The notes beneath the pieces were generated by a model. It made no database searches. It was given only the letters and a program-made list of their open reading frames with translations, and was not told the origin of the DNA. Positions 47,640 to 55,876 of a DNA stretch of 64,000 bases are shown here, in pieces. The DNA comes from Sphingobium arseniciresistens (GTDB taxonomy: Bacteria; Pseudomonadota; Alphaproteobacteria; Sphingomonadales; Sphingomonadaceae), in NCBI GenBank assembly GCA_029167225.1, contig JARFNK010000008.1:124001-188000 (forward strand), read 5' to 3'. The first letter of the stretch is position 1, and every line of letters begins with the position of its first letter. The translations under genes were made by a program, and so were the position numbers.

Positions 47640-47669
47640 ATGAAACCTAACGCTATCTTTACCCTTTAG
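47640..47669 (+). CDS. 5' part of the attP-spanning phage ORF (lysogen form)
   Basis: ATG 47640 with GGAAAACGGTG upstream; in the lysogen it reads MKPNAIFTL and stops at TAG 47667..47669. In the circular phage it would join 471 onward and extend to 651. Confidence 0.4.
   Translation: MKPNAIFTL
47645..47659. repeat. attR core, 15-bp direct repeat
   Basis: ACCTAACGCTATCTT, identical to attL. To its right is host DNA leading to the polysaccharide export gene. Confidence 0.88.
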
Positions 47670-47680
47670 CGCCATGAAGG

Positions 47681-47698
47681 GCGCGTGACGTCATGCGC
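47681..47698. promoter_or_regulatory. Dyad in the leader of the exopolysaccharide operon
   Basis: GCGCGTGACGTCATGCGC is an 18-bp near-perfect dyad centred on TGACGTCA, 63 bp before the first gene. It may be an operator. In the uninterrupted chromosome it would lie about 110 bp after the decarboxylase stop. Confidence 0.35.
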
Positions 47699-47760
47699 GC
47701 CGCCTGTCCGCTTGCCCTCTTTGGCGGACGCGCGTGCATGGCAGCAAAAGGGGTGATGAC

Positions 47761-48405
47761 ATGGCGTTCGCGCGGATTTCTCGCTATTTTCTGGGTCTTG
47801 GGCTGGCTGCAACGACGCTGGGCGGATGCGCGTCGGGCGGAAGCGGTCCGCAGCTGCCCCCGGCATCCTTCGTATCCACGCAGGAAGGTCCGGGCGAGGA
47901 ATATGTCATCGGCCCGCTCGATGAACTCACCATCTTCGTCTGGCGCAACCCGGAACTGGGCGCGAAGGTACAGGTGCGGCCCGATGGACGCATCACCACG
48001 CCATTGATCACCGACATGCCGGCCGTGGGCAAGACGCCCAAGATCCTGTCCGACGACATCAAGGTCGCGCTGTCCAAATATATCGAGAACCCGCTGGTTT
48101 CGGTGATCGTCAACAATTTCTCCGGCACCTTCAGCCAGCAGATCCGCATCGTCGGTGCGACCGAGAAGCCGGCCTCCATCCCCTATCGCGCGAACATGAC
48201 GCTGCTCGACGCGATGATCGCCGTCGGTGGCCTGTCGGAATATGCGGCGGGCAACAAGGCGCGGCTGGTCCGCTTCAACCGCGAGACCGGCAAGCAGCAG
48301 GAATATGCGGTGCGCATCAACGACCTCATCAAGCGCGGCGAGACCAAGGCGAATGTGCAGCTGGCGCCGGGCGACGTCATCATCATCCCAGAAAGCATGT
48401 TCTGA
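47761..48405 (+). CDS. XrtA-system polysaccharide export lipoprotein (Wza-like)
   Basis: 214 residues after AAAGGGG. Lipoprotein signal (LGLGLAATTLGGC, Cys23), polysaccharide-export domain (YVIGPLDELTIFVWRNPELG, VQVRPDGRITTPLI) and a SLBB-like region (IRIVGATEKPASIPYRANMT, LLDAMIAVGGLSEYA). Outer-membrane export channel component. First gene of the right part of the locus, 102 bp from attR, so the prophage could alter its transcription. Confidence 0.88.
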   Translation: MAFARISRYFLGLGLAATTLGGCASGGSGPQLPPASFVSTQEGPGEEYVIGPLDELTIFVWRNPELGAKVQVRPDGRITTPLITDMPAVGKTPKILSDDIKVALSKYIENPLVSVIVNNFSGTFSQQIRIVGATEKPASIPYRANMTLLDAMIAVGGLSEYAAGNKARLVRFNRETGKQQEYAVRINDLIKRGETKANVQLAPGDVIIIPESMF

Positions 48406-48429
48406 AAAACAACGGGATAACAACACCCT

Positions 48430-49947
48430 ATGTCCGGCCTTTTCGATGAACTGCTGATCGCCCTGCATGGGGTCTGGAACCGGCGCTGGCTGGCGCTGGC
48501 CGTCGCCTGGGCGATTTGCATGGCCGGCTGGCTGGTGGTGGCGCTGATCCCCAACACCTATGAATCGCGGGCGCGCGTCTATGTGCAGACCCAGTCGATC
48601 CTGCCCGGCAAGATCGGCATCACGCCGGTCGAGCAGCAGCAGCAGATGGACCGGGTGCGCCAGACGCTGGCAAGCGCGGAGAATCTCGAAAAGGTCGTGC
48701 GCGGCACCGATCTGGCGCAGACGGTCGCCAGCGACCGCGATATCGCAGGCCGCGCGGCGTCCCTGCGCGAGCATATCAAGGTCGTCTCGCAGCAGGATAA
48801 TCTGTTCGAGATCAGCACCACCTTTTCGGACAGCAGCCTGTCGGAAGGTGCGAACGCCAAGATCGCCAACCAGATCGTCCAGAAGCTGATCGACATCTTC
48901 CAGGAGGACAATATCGCGGGCGACCGCGACGAGACCCGCCAGACGCTGGCGTTCCTCGATGCGCAGATCAATTCGCGGGGCCAGCAGCTGCAGGCCGCCC
49001 AGCAGAAGAGCGTCGAGTTCCAGCAGAAATATATGGGCATGCTGCCCGGCGCCGGATCGATCAGCGACCGGATGAATGCGGCGCGCAGCGAGATCAACAG
49101 CATCGATTCGCAGCTTGTGTCGGCCCAGAGCGCCCTGTCCGCGATGAATGGCCAGCTTGCCGGCACGCCTGCGATGATCGCTGGCGGGGCTGTGGGCGGC
49201 GGGACCAGCGCGCTGGCCTCTGCGCAGGGCGAACTGGCGGCGGCACTGGCGCGTGGCTGGACCCAGAACCACCCGGACGTGATCGCGCTCCAGCGCCAGA
49301 TCGCGGCGCTGCGTGCGCAGGGCGGCGGGAAGGGCGCGGCTGCGGGCGGCACGCCCAACCCCGCCTATCTCTCGGTCAAGTCGATGCAGGCGGAGCGCGC
49401 GGCGACCGTTTCCGCGCTTCAGGCCCGCAAGGGACAGATCCAGGCGGACTTGAATGCGATGACGGCGCGTCAGGTCGACGAACCGGGCGTCGCCGCCGAG
49501 CAGGAGCGGCTCGACCGCGACTATGACGTGCTCAAGACCCAATATGACAAGCTGCTCGCCGACCGCGAGGACATCCGCCTGCGCGGCGACGTGCAGAATG
49601 AGACGGACCAGGTGAAGTTCCGCGTCATCGACCCGCCCAGCATGCCCTCCGGCCCTGCCGCGCCCAACCGGCCGCTGCTGCTGGTCGCGGTGCTGATCGT
49701 CGGCATCGGCGGCGGTATCGGCGCGGCCTTCGGCATGGGGCAGCTGCGTACCACCTATGCGACCGCCGCCCGCCTCGAAAAGGCGACGGGCCTGTCGGTC
49801 ATCGGCGCGATCAGCGAAACGGTCACGCAGGCGCAGAAGGCGGCGCGCAGGCAGCAATTGCGCTGGTTCTACGGTGCCAGCGGCGGGCTCGCGGGTGTCT
49901 GCCTGCTGCTGATCGCGGTCGAATTCGTCCAGCGAAACCTGGCCTGA
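48430..49947 (+). CDS. XrtA-system chain length determinant (Wzz/GumC-like)
   Basis: 505 residues. N-terminal membrane helix (LALAVAWAICMAGWLVVALI), Wzz-like periplasmic domain with long coiled coils (QQQQMDRVRQTLASAENLEK; QEDNIAGDRDETRQTLAFLD), PDVIALQRQIAALRAQGGG, and a C-terminal Pro-rich motif plus helices (PAAPNRPLLLVAVLIVG). Controls polymer length with the kinase encoded next. Confidence 0.88.
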   Translation: MSGLFDELLIALHGVWNRRWLALAVAWAICMAGWLVVALIPNTYESRARVYVQTQSILPGKIGITPVEQQQQMDRVRQTLASAENLEKVVRGTDLAQTVASDRDIAGRAASLREHIKVVSQQDNLFEISTTFSDSSLSEGANAKIANQIVQKLIDIFQEDNIAGDRDETRQTLAFLDAQINSRGQQLQAAQQKSVEFQQKYMGMLPGAGSISDRMNAARSEINSIDSQLVSAQSALSAMNGQLAGTPAMIAGGAVGGGTSALASAQGELAAALARGWTQNHPDVIALQRQIAALRAQGGGKGAAAGGTPNPAYLSVKSMQAERAATVSALQARKGQIQADLNAMTARQVDEPGVAAEQERLDRDYDVLKTQYDKLLADREDIRLRGDVQNETDQVKFRVIDPPSMPSGPAAPNRPLLLVAVLIVGIGGGIGAAFGMGQLRTTYATAARLEKATGLSVIGAISETVTQAQKAARRQQLRWFYGASGGLAGVCLLLIAVEFVQRNLA

Positions 49948-49960
49948 GGGAGATGGAGAG

Positions 49961-50950
49961 ATGACGAAGCACAGCTCCATCACGAGCGGTACTCCCGCCG
50001 AAACGCTGCTCGAACGGGCGATGGACATCTATGATTTCGGTGCAGCGCTGCGCGGCGACGCGGCGCCGAAGATCGACGTGCCTGCAGGTGCGCCCATGGT
50101 CATGGCACCGCCGCCCGCCGCGCCCTTCGCGGCGGACATGGCGGGGGTGGATGTTCCCGCACAGGCCGCGCCGGCTCTGCGCGCCTGGAGCGGTCCCGTG
50201 CGCGCCATCGATCGCGCGACACTGATCGACGCCGGCTTCGTCCTGCCCGATGGACCGGTGTCCGGGATCAGCGAGGAATTTCGCATCCTCAAGCGCGAAC
50301 TGCTCGATCAACTTCGCGAACGGGCTGCAACGGACGCTGCCTGCAATGGCGGCGCGCTGCTCGTCTGTTCGGCGCATTCGGGAGAGGGCAAGACCTTCTG
50401 CGCCGTCAACCTTGCCCTGTCGCTGGCGGCGGAGAAGGATGTCGACGTGTTGCTGGTCGATGCCGACGTCGCCAATCCCAGCGTGCTTGCGGCGCTCGGC
50501 CTGTCTGCCGAGGGGGCCGACGACAGCGGCACAACGCCCGGCCTCATGGACGTGCTCGCCGATCCGGCGCTGGTGGTCGAGAATGTCGTGATCCGCACGG
50601 ATATTCCCTCGCTGGCCATCCTGCCGGCGGGAACGCAGACCAACAACGACACCGAATATCTCGCCTCCGCGCGGACGCAGCGCCTGCTCGCCTCGCTTGT
50701 GCAGGGCAACCCGAACCGCATCGTCATCTTCGATTCCCCGCCACTGCTCGCGGCATCGCCCGCTGCGGTGCTTGCCGGCCATGTCGCGATGGCGCTGCTC
50801 GTCGTTCGCGCCGACCGCACCAGCGAGGCCGCGCTGCGGGATGCGGCGAGCATGCTCAAGGGCTGCGGCGATGTCCGGCTGATCCTCAACAGCATCAGCT
50901 TTTCGACCGGCGGCCGCCGCTTCGGCAATTATTACGGGCGCGGCAAATGA
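49961..50950 (+). CDS. XrtA-associated tyrosine autokinase (CpsD/CapB-like)
   Basis: 329 residues with GGAGATGGAGAG before the ATG. Walker A SAHSGEGKTFCAVNLALSLA (about 139 to 158), Walker A' VDVLLVDADVANPSV and Walker B RIVIFDSPPLLAASP. The C-terminus ends YYGRGK, a single tyrosine pair in place of the usual cluster. Cytoplasmic partner of the chain length protein. Confidence 0.87.
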   Translation: MTKHSSITSGTPAETLLERAMDIYDFGAALRGDAAPKIDVPAGAPMVMAPPPAAPFAADMAGVDVPAQAAPALRAWSGPVRAIDRATLIDAGFVLPDGPVSGISEEFRILKRELLDQLRERAATDAACNGGALLVCSAHSGEGKTFCAVNLALSLAAEKDVDVLLVDADVANPSVLAALGLSAEGADDSGTTPGLMDVLADPALVVENVVIRTDIPSLAILPAGTQTNNDTEYLASARTQRLLASLVQGNPNRIVIFDSPPLLAASPAAVLAGHVAMALLVVRADRTSEAALRDAASMLKGCGDVRLILNSISFSTGGRRFGNYYGRGK

Positions 50951-52569
50951 TGGGGACGCGGACATCAACCTTTCGCGCCATCATGGCGTCGGCGACCGCC
51001 GCTTTGCTCTGCGGTCTGCCCGTCAGCGTGTTTGCACGGGGGCGCACTGAAGTTACGCCCTATCTGGAGGTCGACCAGACGGTGATCGCCAATCTGAAGG
51101 GCGGTTCGGACGACATCCTGTCCTATACCAATGTCGCGGCCGGCATCGACGCGAGCGTGAGCGGAGACCGCGCCGCCGCGCAGGCCAGCCTGCGCTACGA
51201 GCATCAGTTCAGCTGGCAGGACGACACGCCCGATCAGGATGTCATCAGCGGGCTCGCGCGTGGCCGCCTCAGCCTGATCCGCAATGCGCTCAGCCTTGAG
51301 GGCGGGGTGATCGCCACCCGTGTCCGCACCGATGGCCCCCGCGGTGCGGTCAACGGCATCGGCAGCAATATCGGCGCGACCAACCAGATCTACTCCGCCT
51401 ATGTCGGCCCGACGCTGGCGACGCGCATCGGCGCGCTTTCGGTGAACGCGGCCTATCGGCTCGGTTATACGCGGGTGGACGACAAGGTCTCGGTCGCCGG
51501 ATCGACGATCCAGCCGCTCGACAGCTTCGACGACAGCCTCAGCCATTATCTGACCGCCTCGGTCGGCATGCAGCCGGGCGTGCTGCCCTTCGGCTGGTCG
51601 GTGGGCGGCGGCTGGCAGCGCGAGGATGCACGCCAGCTCGATCAGCGCTTCGACGACAAATGGGTGCGCGGCGACGTGACCCTGCCGGTCGGCCCAACGC
51701 TCGCGCTGGTCGGCGGCGTCGGCTATGAGAAGATCGAGATCAGCGCCCGCGACGCTGTGCGCGATGCCAGCGGCAATCCGGTGATCGGCAGCGATGGCCG
51801 CTATGTGACGGACAAGAGCGCGCCGCGCCTGCTGAACTACGACCAGGATGGCCTGATCTGGGATGCGGGCGTGCTCTGGCGCCCCAGCCGCCGCACCTCG
51901 CTGGAGGCGCGGGTTGGCCATCGCTATGGCAGCTGGACCTATATCGGCAGTTTCTCCTGGGCGCCCAGCCGGGACAGTTCGCTCAATGTCGGCGTGTTCG
52001 ATGCGGTCGACAGCTTCGGCCGGATGATGACCGGGGGGCTGGCGAACCTCTCCACCAGCTTCGCCGCCACGCGCAATCCCTTCAGCGGTGATCTCAACAG
52101 CTGCGCCTTCTCGGCCAGCGGCGGCGGCCAGTGCTTCAACGATGCACTCAGCTCCGTTGGCACCGGCAATTTCCGCCGGCGGGGAATCGGCGCGCAGTTC
52201 GCGGTGGCGCGGGGCGCGACGAGCTATGGCATCGGCGCGGGCTATTCCCGGCGCAAGTTCGTCGGGCGGGACACCGGCAATGTCGCCATCACCGGCACGA
52301 CGGACGAGAATTACTACGCCAATGCCTCGATCAGCCGCCAGTTCGACAATCGTTCGGGCATCGATGCGACGATCTACGGCAATTACTATGTCGCTGGCCT
52401 CGATGGGCTGGACGATGTGCTGAATGCCGGCGGCTACATCACCTATCATCGCACCTATGGCCGCAGCCTGACGGCAACGGCATCCGTAGGTGTCGATGCG
52501 GTTGATCCCAAAAGTGCGGAAAGCGTTATTGCCGCGTTGGCCCAGCTCGGCCTGCGCTACAGTTTCTAA
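50947..52569 (+). CDS. XrtA-system outer-membrane beta-barrel protein (TIGR03016-like)
   Basis: 540 residues, ATG overlapping the kinase stop. Signal peptide (ASATAALLCGLPVSVFA), then alternating amphipathic beta strands throughout and a C-terminal aromatic residue (LGLRYSF), typical of outer-membrane barrels. Its place between kinase and ATPase genes matches the PEP-CTERM-associated barrel proteins; probably part of polymer export. Confidence 0.78.
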   Translation: MMGTRTSTFRAIMASATAALLCGLPVSVFARGRTEVTPYLEVDQTVIANLKGGSDDILSYTNVAAGIDASVSGDRAAAQASLRYEHQFSWQDDTPDQDVISGLARGRLSLIRNALSLEGGVIATRVRTDGPRGAVNGIGSNIGATNQIYSAYVGPTLATRIGALSVNAAYRLGYTRVDDKVSVAGSTIQPLDSFDDSLSHYLTASVGMQPGVLPFGWSVGGGWQREDARQLDQRFDDKWVRGDVTLPVGPTLALVGGVGYEKIEISARDAVRDASGNPVIGSDGRYVTDKSAPRLLNYDQDGLIWDAGVLWRPSRRTSLEARVGHRYGSWTYIGSFSWAPSRDSSLNVGVFDAVDSFGRMMTGGLANLSTSFAATRNPFSGDLNSCAFSASGGGQCFNDALSSVGTGNFRRRGIGAQFAVARGATSYGIGAGYSRRKFVGRDTGNVAITGTTDENYYANASISRQFDNRSGIDATIYGNYYVAGLDGLDDVLNAGGYITYHRTYGRSLTATASVGVDAVDPKSAESVIAALAQLGLRYSF

Positions 52570-52598
52570 CCTTCAGGCCGCGGAGCGGAGACGGAAGC

Positions 52599-53921
52599 AT
52601 GTACGATCAGTTCTACGGATTGCAGGGGCGCCCCTTTCAGCTGACGCCCGATCCGCGCTTTTATTTCGAGAGCGCGACGCACCGCAAGGCGCTGTCCTAC
52701 CTCGGCTATGGGCTGGCGCAGGGGGAAGGCTTCATCGTCATTACCGGCGATATCGGCGCGGGCAAGACGACGCTGGTCGGGCATCTGATGGAAACCATCG
52801 ATCCCGCGCGGCTGACGGCGGTGAAGATCGTTTCGACGCAGGTCGGCGGCGACGACATGCTACGCCTTGCCGCGCAGAATTTCGGCGTACAGGTGGACGG
52901 GCTGTCAAAGGCGCAGATCCTGCAGCGGATGGAAGCCTTTCTCCATGCCCAGGCGCGGGCCGGCCGCCGCTCGCTGCTGATCGTCGATGAAGGGCAGAAC
53001 CTGTCCGTCTCGGCGCTGGAAGAACTGCGGATGCTGAGCAATTTCCAGCTCGGCGGGCAGGCGCTGCTGCAGATCTTCCTGCTCGGCCAGCCCGAGTTTC
53101 GCGACCTGCTGCGTTCGGCGGAGCTGGAGCAGCTGCGCCAGCGCGTGATCGCGACCCATCATCTGGACCCGATGATGGCGAAGGAGGTCGAGTCCTATAT
53201 CGTCCACCGCATGAAGCTGGTCGGCTGGCACGGTAATCCCACCTTCACCGCCGATGCCTTCGCCGCGATCCATTCGGCGACGGGCGGCGTGCCCCGCCGG
53301 GTGAATGCGCTTACCAGCCGGGTGCTGCTGCTCGGCGCGATCGACCGGCTCTCCACCATCGATGCGAGCGTCGTGGACGCCGTGGTGATGGACATGGATG
53401 GGGATGATGCGGCGGAAACGAAGTCCGCTGCGCCCGTCGCCCTGGATGTCGCGCCGGAACTCCCGGAGGATCTGTTTCCCGAGATTGTGGCGCCGGAAAG
53501 CCCTGTGCACCTGTCGCTGGTCGTCACGCCCGAGCCCGAACTGGCGCCTGAGGTGGCGCCAGAACTGGTCGTGACGCCGGAGCCGGAAGCCGTCGCCAGC
53601 GCCGAGCCCGAAGCTGTGGCTGAGCCCTCTGTCGAGCCCGTGCCGGAGCCCGAACAGCGCCCTGCGATCGAAGCGCTCGTCTCGGCCGATGTGCAGGCGG
53701 AACTCCGCGCGGAGATCGCCGGGCTGGGGGCGATCCTTGCTGATGTTGGGAAGGTTCCCGTCGTCGATCCCCGGATCGACGAAATGCTGTTCCGCCTTGC
53801 CGCCGTGGAAGCCCGCGCTGACGAGCAGGACGTGGCACTGCGCCGCGTCCTCTCGCTGTTGGTGGATTGGGTCGAGCGGGAGGATCAGGACCGCCTGCCC
53901 GGTCATGGCGAAGCCGCCTGA
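52599..53921 (+). CDS. XrtA/PEP-CTERM-associated AAA ATPase (ExeA-like)
   Basis: 440 residues. Starts YDQFYGLQGRPFQLTPDPRF, typical of the family; Walker A ITGDIGAGKTTLVGHL (about 47 to 62), Walker B SLLIVDEGQNLS. After residue 265 comes an unusual Pro/Glu/Val-rich linker of about 100 residues (PEPELAPEVAPELVV-type repeats) and a final helical segment. ATPase of unknown exact role in exopolysaccharide systems. Confidence 0.85.
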   Translation: MYDQFYGLQGRPFQLTPDPRFYFESATHRKALSYLGYGLAQGEGFIVITGDIGAGKTTLVGHLMETIDPARLTAVKIVSTQVGGDDMLRLAAQNFGVQVDGLSKAQILQRMEAFLHAQARAGRRSLLIVDEGQNLSVSALEELRMLSNFQLGGQALLQIFLLGQPEFRDLLRSAELEQLRQRVIATHHLDPMMAKEVESYIVHRMKLVGWHGNPTFTADAFAAIHSATGGVPRRVNALTSRVLLLGAIDRLSTIDASVVDAVVMDMDGDDAAETKSAAPVALDVAPELPEDLFPEIVAPESPVHLSLVVTPEPELAPEVAPELVVTPEPEAVASAEPEAVAEPSVEPVPEPEQRPAIEALVSADVQAELRAEIAGLGAILADVGKVPVVDPRIDEMLFRLAAVEARADEQDVALRRVLSLLVDWVEREDQDRLPGHGEAA

Positions 53922-53927
53922 TCTTTG

Positions 53928-54806
53928 ATGGAAAAGCCCGACGGGGCCGGGGAAATATTCAAGATGCGCAATGCCTTATCCGTCGACGTGGAGGACTGGT
54001 TCCAGGTCGGCGCCTTTGAAGGCACGATTTCCCGTGGCGACTGGGACAGGCTGCAATATCGGGTCGAGCAGAATACCGACGCGGTGCTGGCGCTGTTCGC
54101 GGAAGCAGACGTCAAGGCGACCTTCTTCACGCTCGGTTGGGTGGCGGAGCGCTATCCGGCCCTGATGCGGCGCATTGCCGATGCGGGGCATGAACTCGCC
54201 AGCCACGGCTATGACCATCGCCGCGTCTTCACTTTCACGCCGGAGGACTGGCGCGCGGATCTGCGCAAGGCGCGCGCGCTGATCGAGGATGCCGGGGGAC
54301 GGCGCGTCCATGGCTATCGCGCGCCCAGCTTCTCCATCGATACCCGCACGCCCTGGGCGCATGTGATCCTCGCCGAGGAAGGCTATGCCTATTCCAGCAG
54401 CGTCGCGCCGATCACGCATGACCATTATGGCTGGCCGGGATCGCCGCGCTTCGCATGGCGGCCGGTGGCGGAGAGCCCGCTGATCGAGCTGCCGGTGACG
54501 ACCGCACTGCTCGCCGGGCGCACCATGGCGGCTGGCGGCGGCGGCTTCTTCCGTATGCTGCCCTATGGCTTTTCGCGCTGGGCGATCAAACAGGTGAACC
54601 GGCAGGACGATCGCCCGGCGATCATCTATTTCCATCCCTGGGAGATCGACCCCGGCCAACCCCGCGTCGTCGGCGCGCCGCTCCGCTCGCGTGTGCGGCA
54701 CTACAGCAATCTCTCGAAGATGGCAGGCAAGCTGCGCCGCCTGGTCCGGGATTTCGAATGGGGCAGGGTGGATGCCGTCGCCGCTATCGAGGCGGGGCGG
54801 ACATGA
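53928..54806 (+). CDS. XrtA-system polysaccharide deacetylase
   Basis: 292 residues. NodB fold: NALSVDVEDWFQVGAF (catalytic Asp and metal Asp), HELASHGYDHRRVF (metal His pair), YRAPSFSIDTRTPW, and YFHPWEIDPGQPRV. Removes N-acetyl groups from the polymer or an intermediate. ATG 53928 or 53964 may be the start. Stop overlaps the FemAB-like gene. Confidence 0.87.
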   Translation: MEKPDGAGEIFKMRNALSVDVEDWFQVGAFEGTISRGDWDRLQYRVEQNTDAVLALFAEADVKATFFTLGWVAERYPALMRRIADAGHELASHGYDHRRVFTFTPEDWRADLRKARALIEDAGGRRVHGYRAPSFSIDTRTPWAHVILAEEGYAYSSSVAPITHDHYGWPGSPRFAWRPVAESPLIELPVTTALLAGRTMAAGGGGFFRMLPYGFSRWAIKQVNRQDDRPAIIYFHPWEIDPGQPRVVGAPLRSRVRHYSNLSKMAGKLRRLVRDFEWGRVDAVAAIEAGRT

Positions 54807-55876
54807 TGATGATTGGCCCGATCACCGGCGATTTGGCGGTCCTGCCGCTGGACCTGCGCGACATGGCGCAGGTGGCGCAAGTCGATGCCTATGTGTGTGC
54901 CCATCCGGCCTCCACGCCCTTTCATCGGACGGGCTGGATCTTGGCCGTGGAAGAGGCGACGGGCAATGCCGCCCATATGCTGGTAGCGCGGCGGCTCGAC
55001 GGGCGCATCGCGGGGCTGCTGCCGCTGGTACATATGCGCAGCCGCCTGTTCGGCAGCGCGCTCGTCTCGTCCGCCTTTGCCGTGGATGGCGGGATATTGG
55101 CGGATGATGACTCGGTGGCGCGGCTGCTGGCCGATGCGGCGCAGGCATGGGCGGCGCTGCTCGGCGGACTGCCGATGGAATTGCGCGGCGGCGTGGCGCC
55201 CGGCGACGGCTGGCGCCTGTCGGAAGGCGCGCATCTGGGCTTCTCCCGTCCGCTCGCCGCCGATGACGATGCGGAACTGCTCGCCATCCCCCGCAAGCAT
55301 CGCGCCGAACTGCGCAAGGCGCTCGCCAACGACGCGCTCCGCTTCGAGACGGGGGCGAGCGACCGGCTGCTGCGCGACCATTACCGTGTCTATGCCGAGT
55401 CCGTCCGCAATCTTGGCACGCCGGTCTTCCCGCGCGCGCTGTTCCGCCGGATGCTCGCGCAGTTCGGGCAGGATGCGGATATCCTCGTGATCTATGAGGG
55501 CGAACGGCCGGTGTCGGCGGTGCTCAGCTTCTACCATCATGGCGCGGTAATGCCTTATTGGGGCGGCGGCATCGCAGATGCGCGGCGGCTGCGCTCCAAC
55601 GAACTGCTCTATTTCCGGCTGATGGGCCATGCCCGCGCGCGCGGTTGTACGACCTTCGACTTCGGCCGGTCGAAGACGAACAGTGGGCAGGCGGCATGGA
55701 AGCGGAGCTGGGGGTTCGAACCCCGCCCGCTCGCCTATCATGTCCGCGAGGACGGCCCGGTGCGGGACATCAGCCCGACCAGCGACCGCTATGGCCGCAA
55801 GGTCGAGCTGTGGAAGAAGCTGCCGCTGCCGATCGCTAACGCCATAGGTCCATGGCTGGCGCGGGGCCTGGGCTGA
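54803..55876 (+). CDS. XrtA-system FemAB-like acyltransferase
   Basis: 357 residues from ATG 54803 (overlap). GNAT/FemAB pattern: STPFHRTGWILAVEEATG near the start, IPRKHRAELRKALANDALRF, YRVYAESVRNLGTPVFPRAL, and GCTTFDFGRSKTNSGQAAWK. Likely transfers an amino-acyl or acyl group to the glycan or its carrier. Confidence 0.85.
   Translation: MMMIGPITGDLAVLPLDLRDMAQVAQVDAYVCAHPASTPFHRTGWILAVEEATGNAAHMLVARRLDGRIAGLLPLVHMRSRLFGSALVSSAFAVDGGILADDDSVARLLADAAQAWAALLGGLPMELRGGVAPGDGWRLSEGAHLGFSRPLAADDDAELLAIPRKHRAELRKALANDALRFETGASDRLLRDHYRVYAESVRNLGTPVFPRALFRRMLAQFGQDADILVIYEGERPVSAVLSFYHHGAVMPYWGGGIADARRLRSNELLYFRLMGHARARGCTTFDFGRSKTNSGQAAWKRSWGFEPRPLAYHVREDGPVRDISPTSDRYGRKVELWKKLPLPIANAIGPWLARGLG

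Larger units (their letters stand above)
456..47659. mobile_element. Integrated siphovirus prophage (about 47.2 kb)
   Basis: The element is bounded by a perfect 15-bp direct repeat (456..470 and 47645..47659), with integrase and excisionase-like genes at the right end. It contains terminase, portal, capsid, neck, tail, lysis, replication, recombination and repressor modules, with no obvious loss in the structural genes. The attachment site is intergenic in an exosortase A locus and not in a tRNA. The late operon runs leftward and the early recombination operon rightward. Damage is limited to accessory genes: one IS insertion, one frameshift and one nonsense mutation, so the prophage could still be functional. 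Confidence 0.92.

Noticed and set aside
47659-50028. 789-codon minus-strand frame
   Set aside because: Antisense to the polysaccharide export and chain length genes, whose domains are unmistakable; a high-GC shadow frame.
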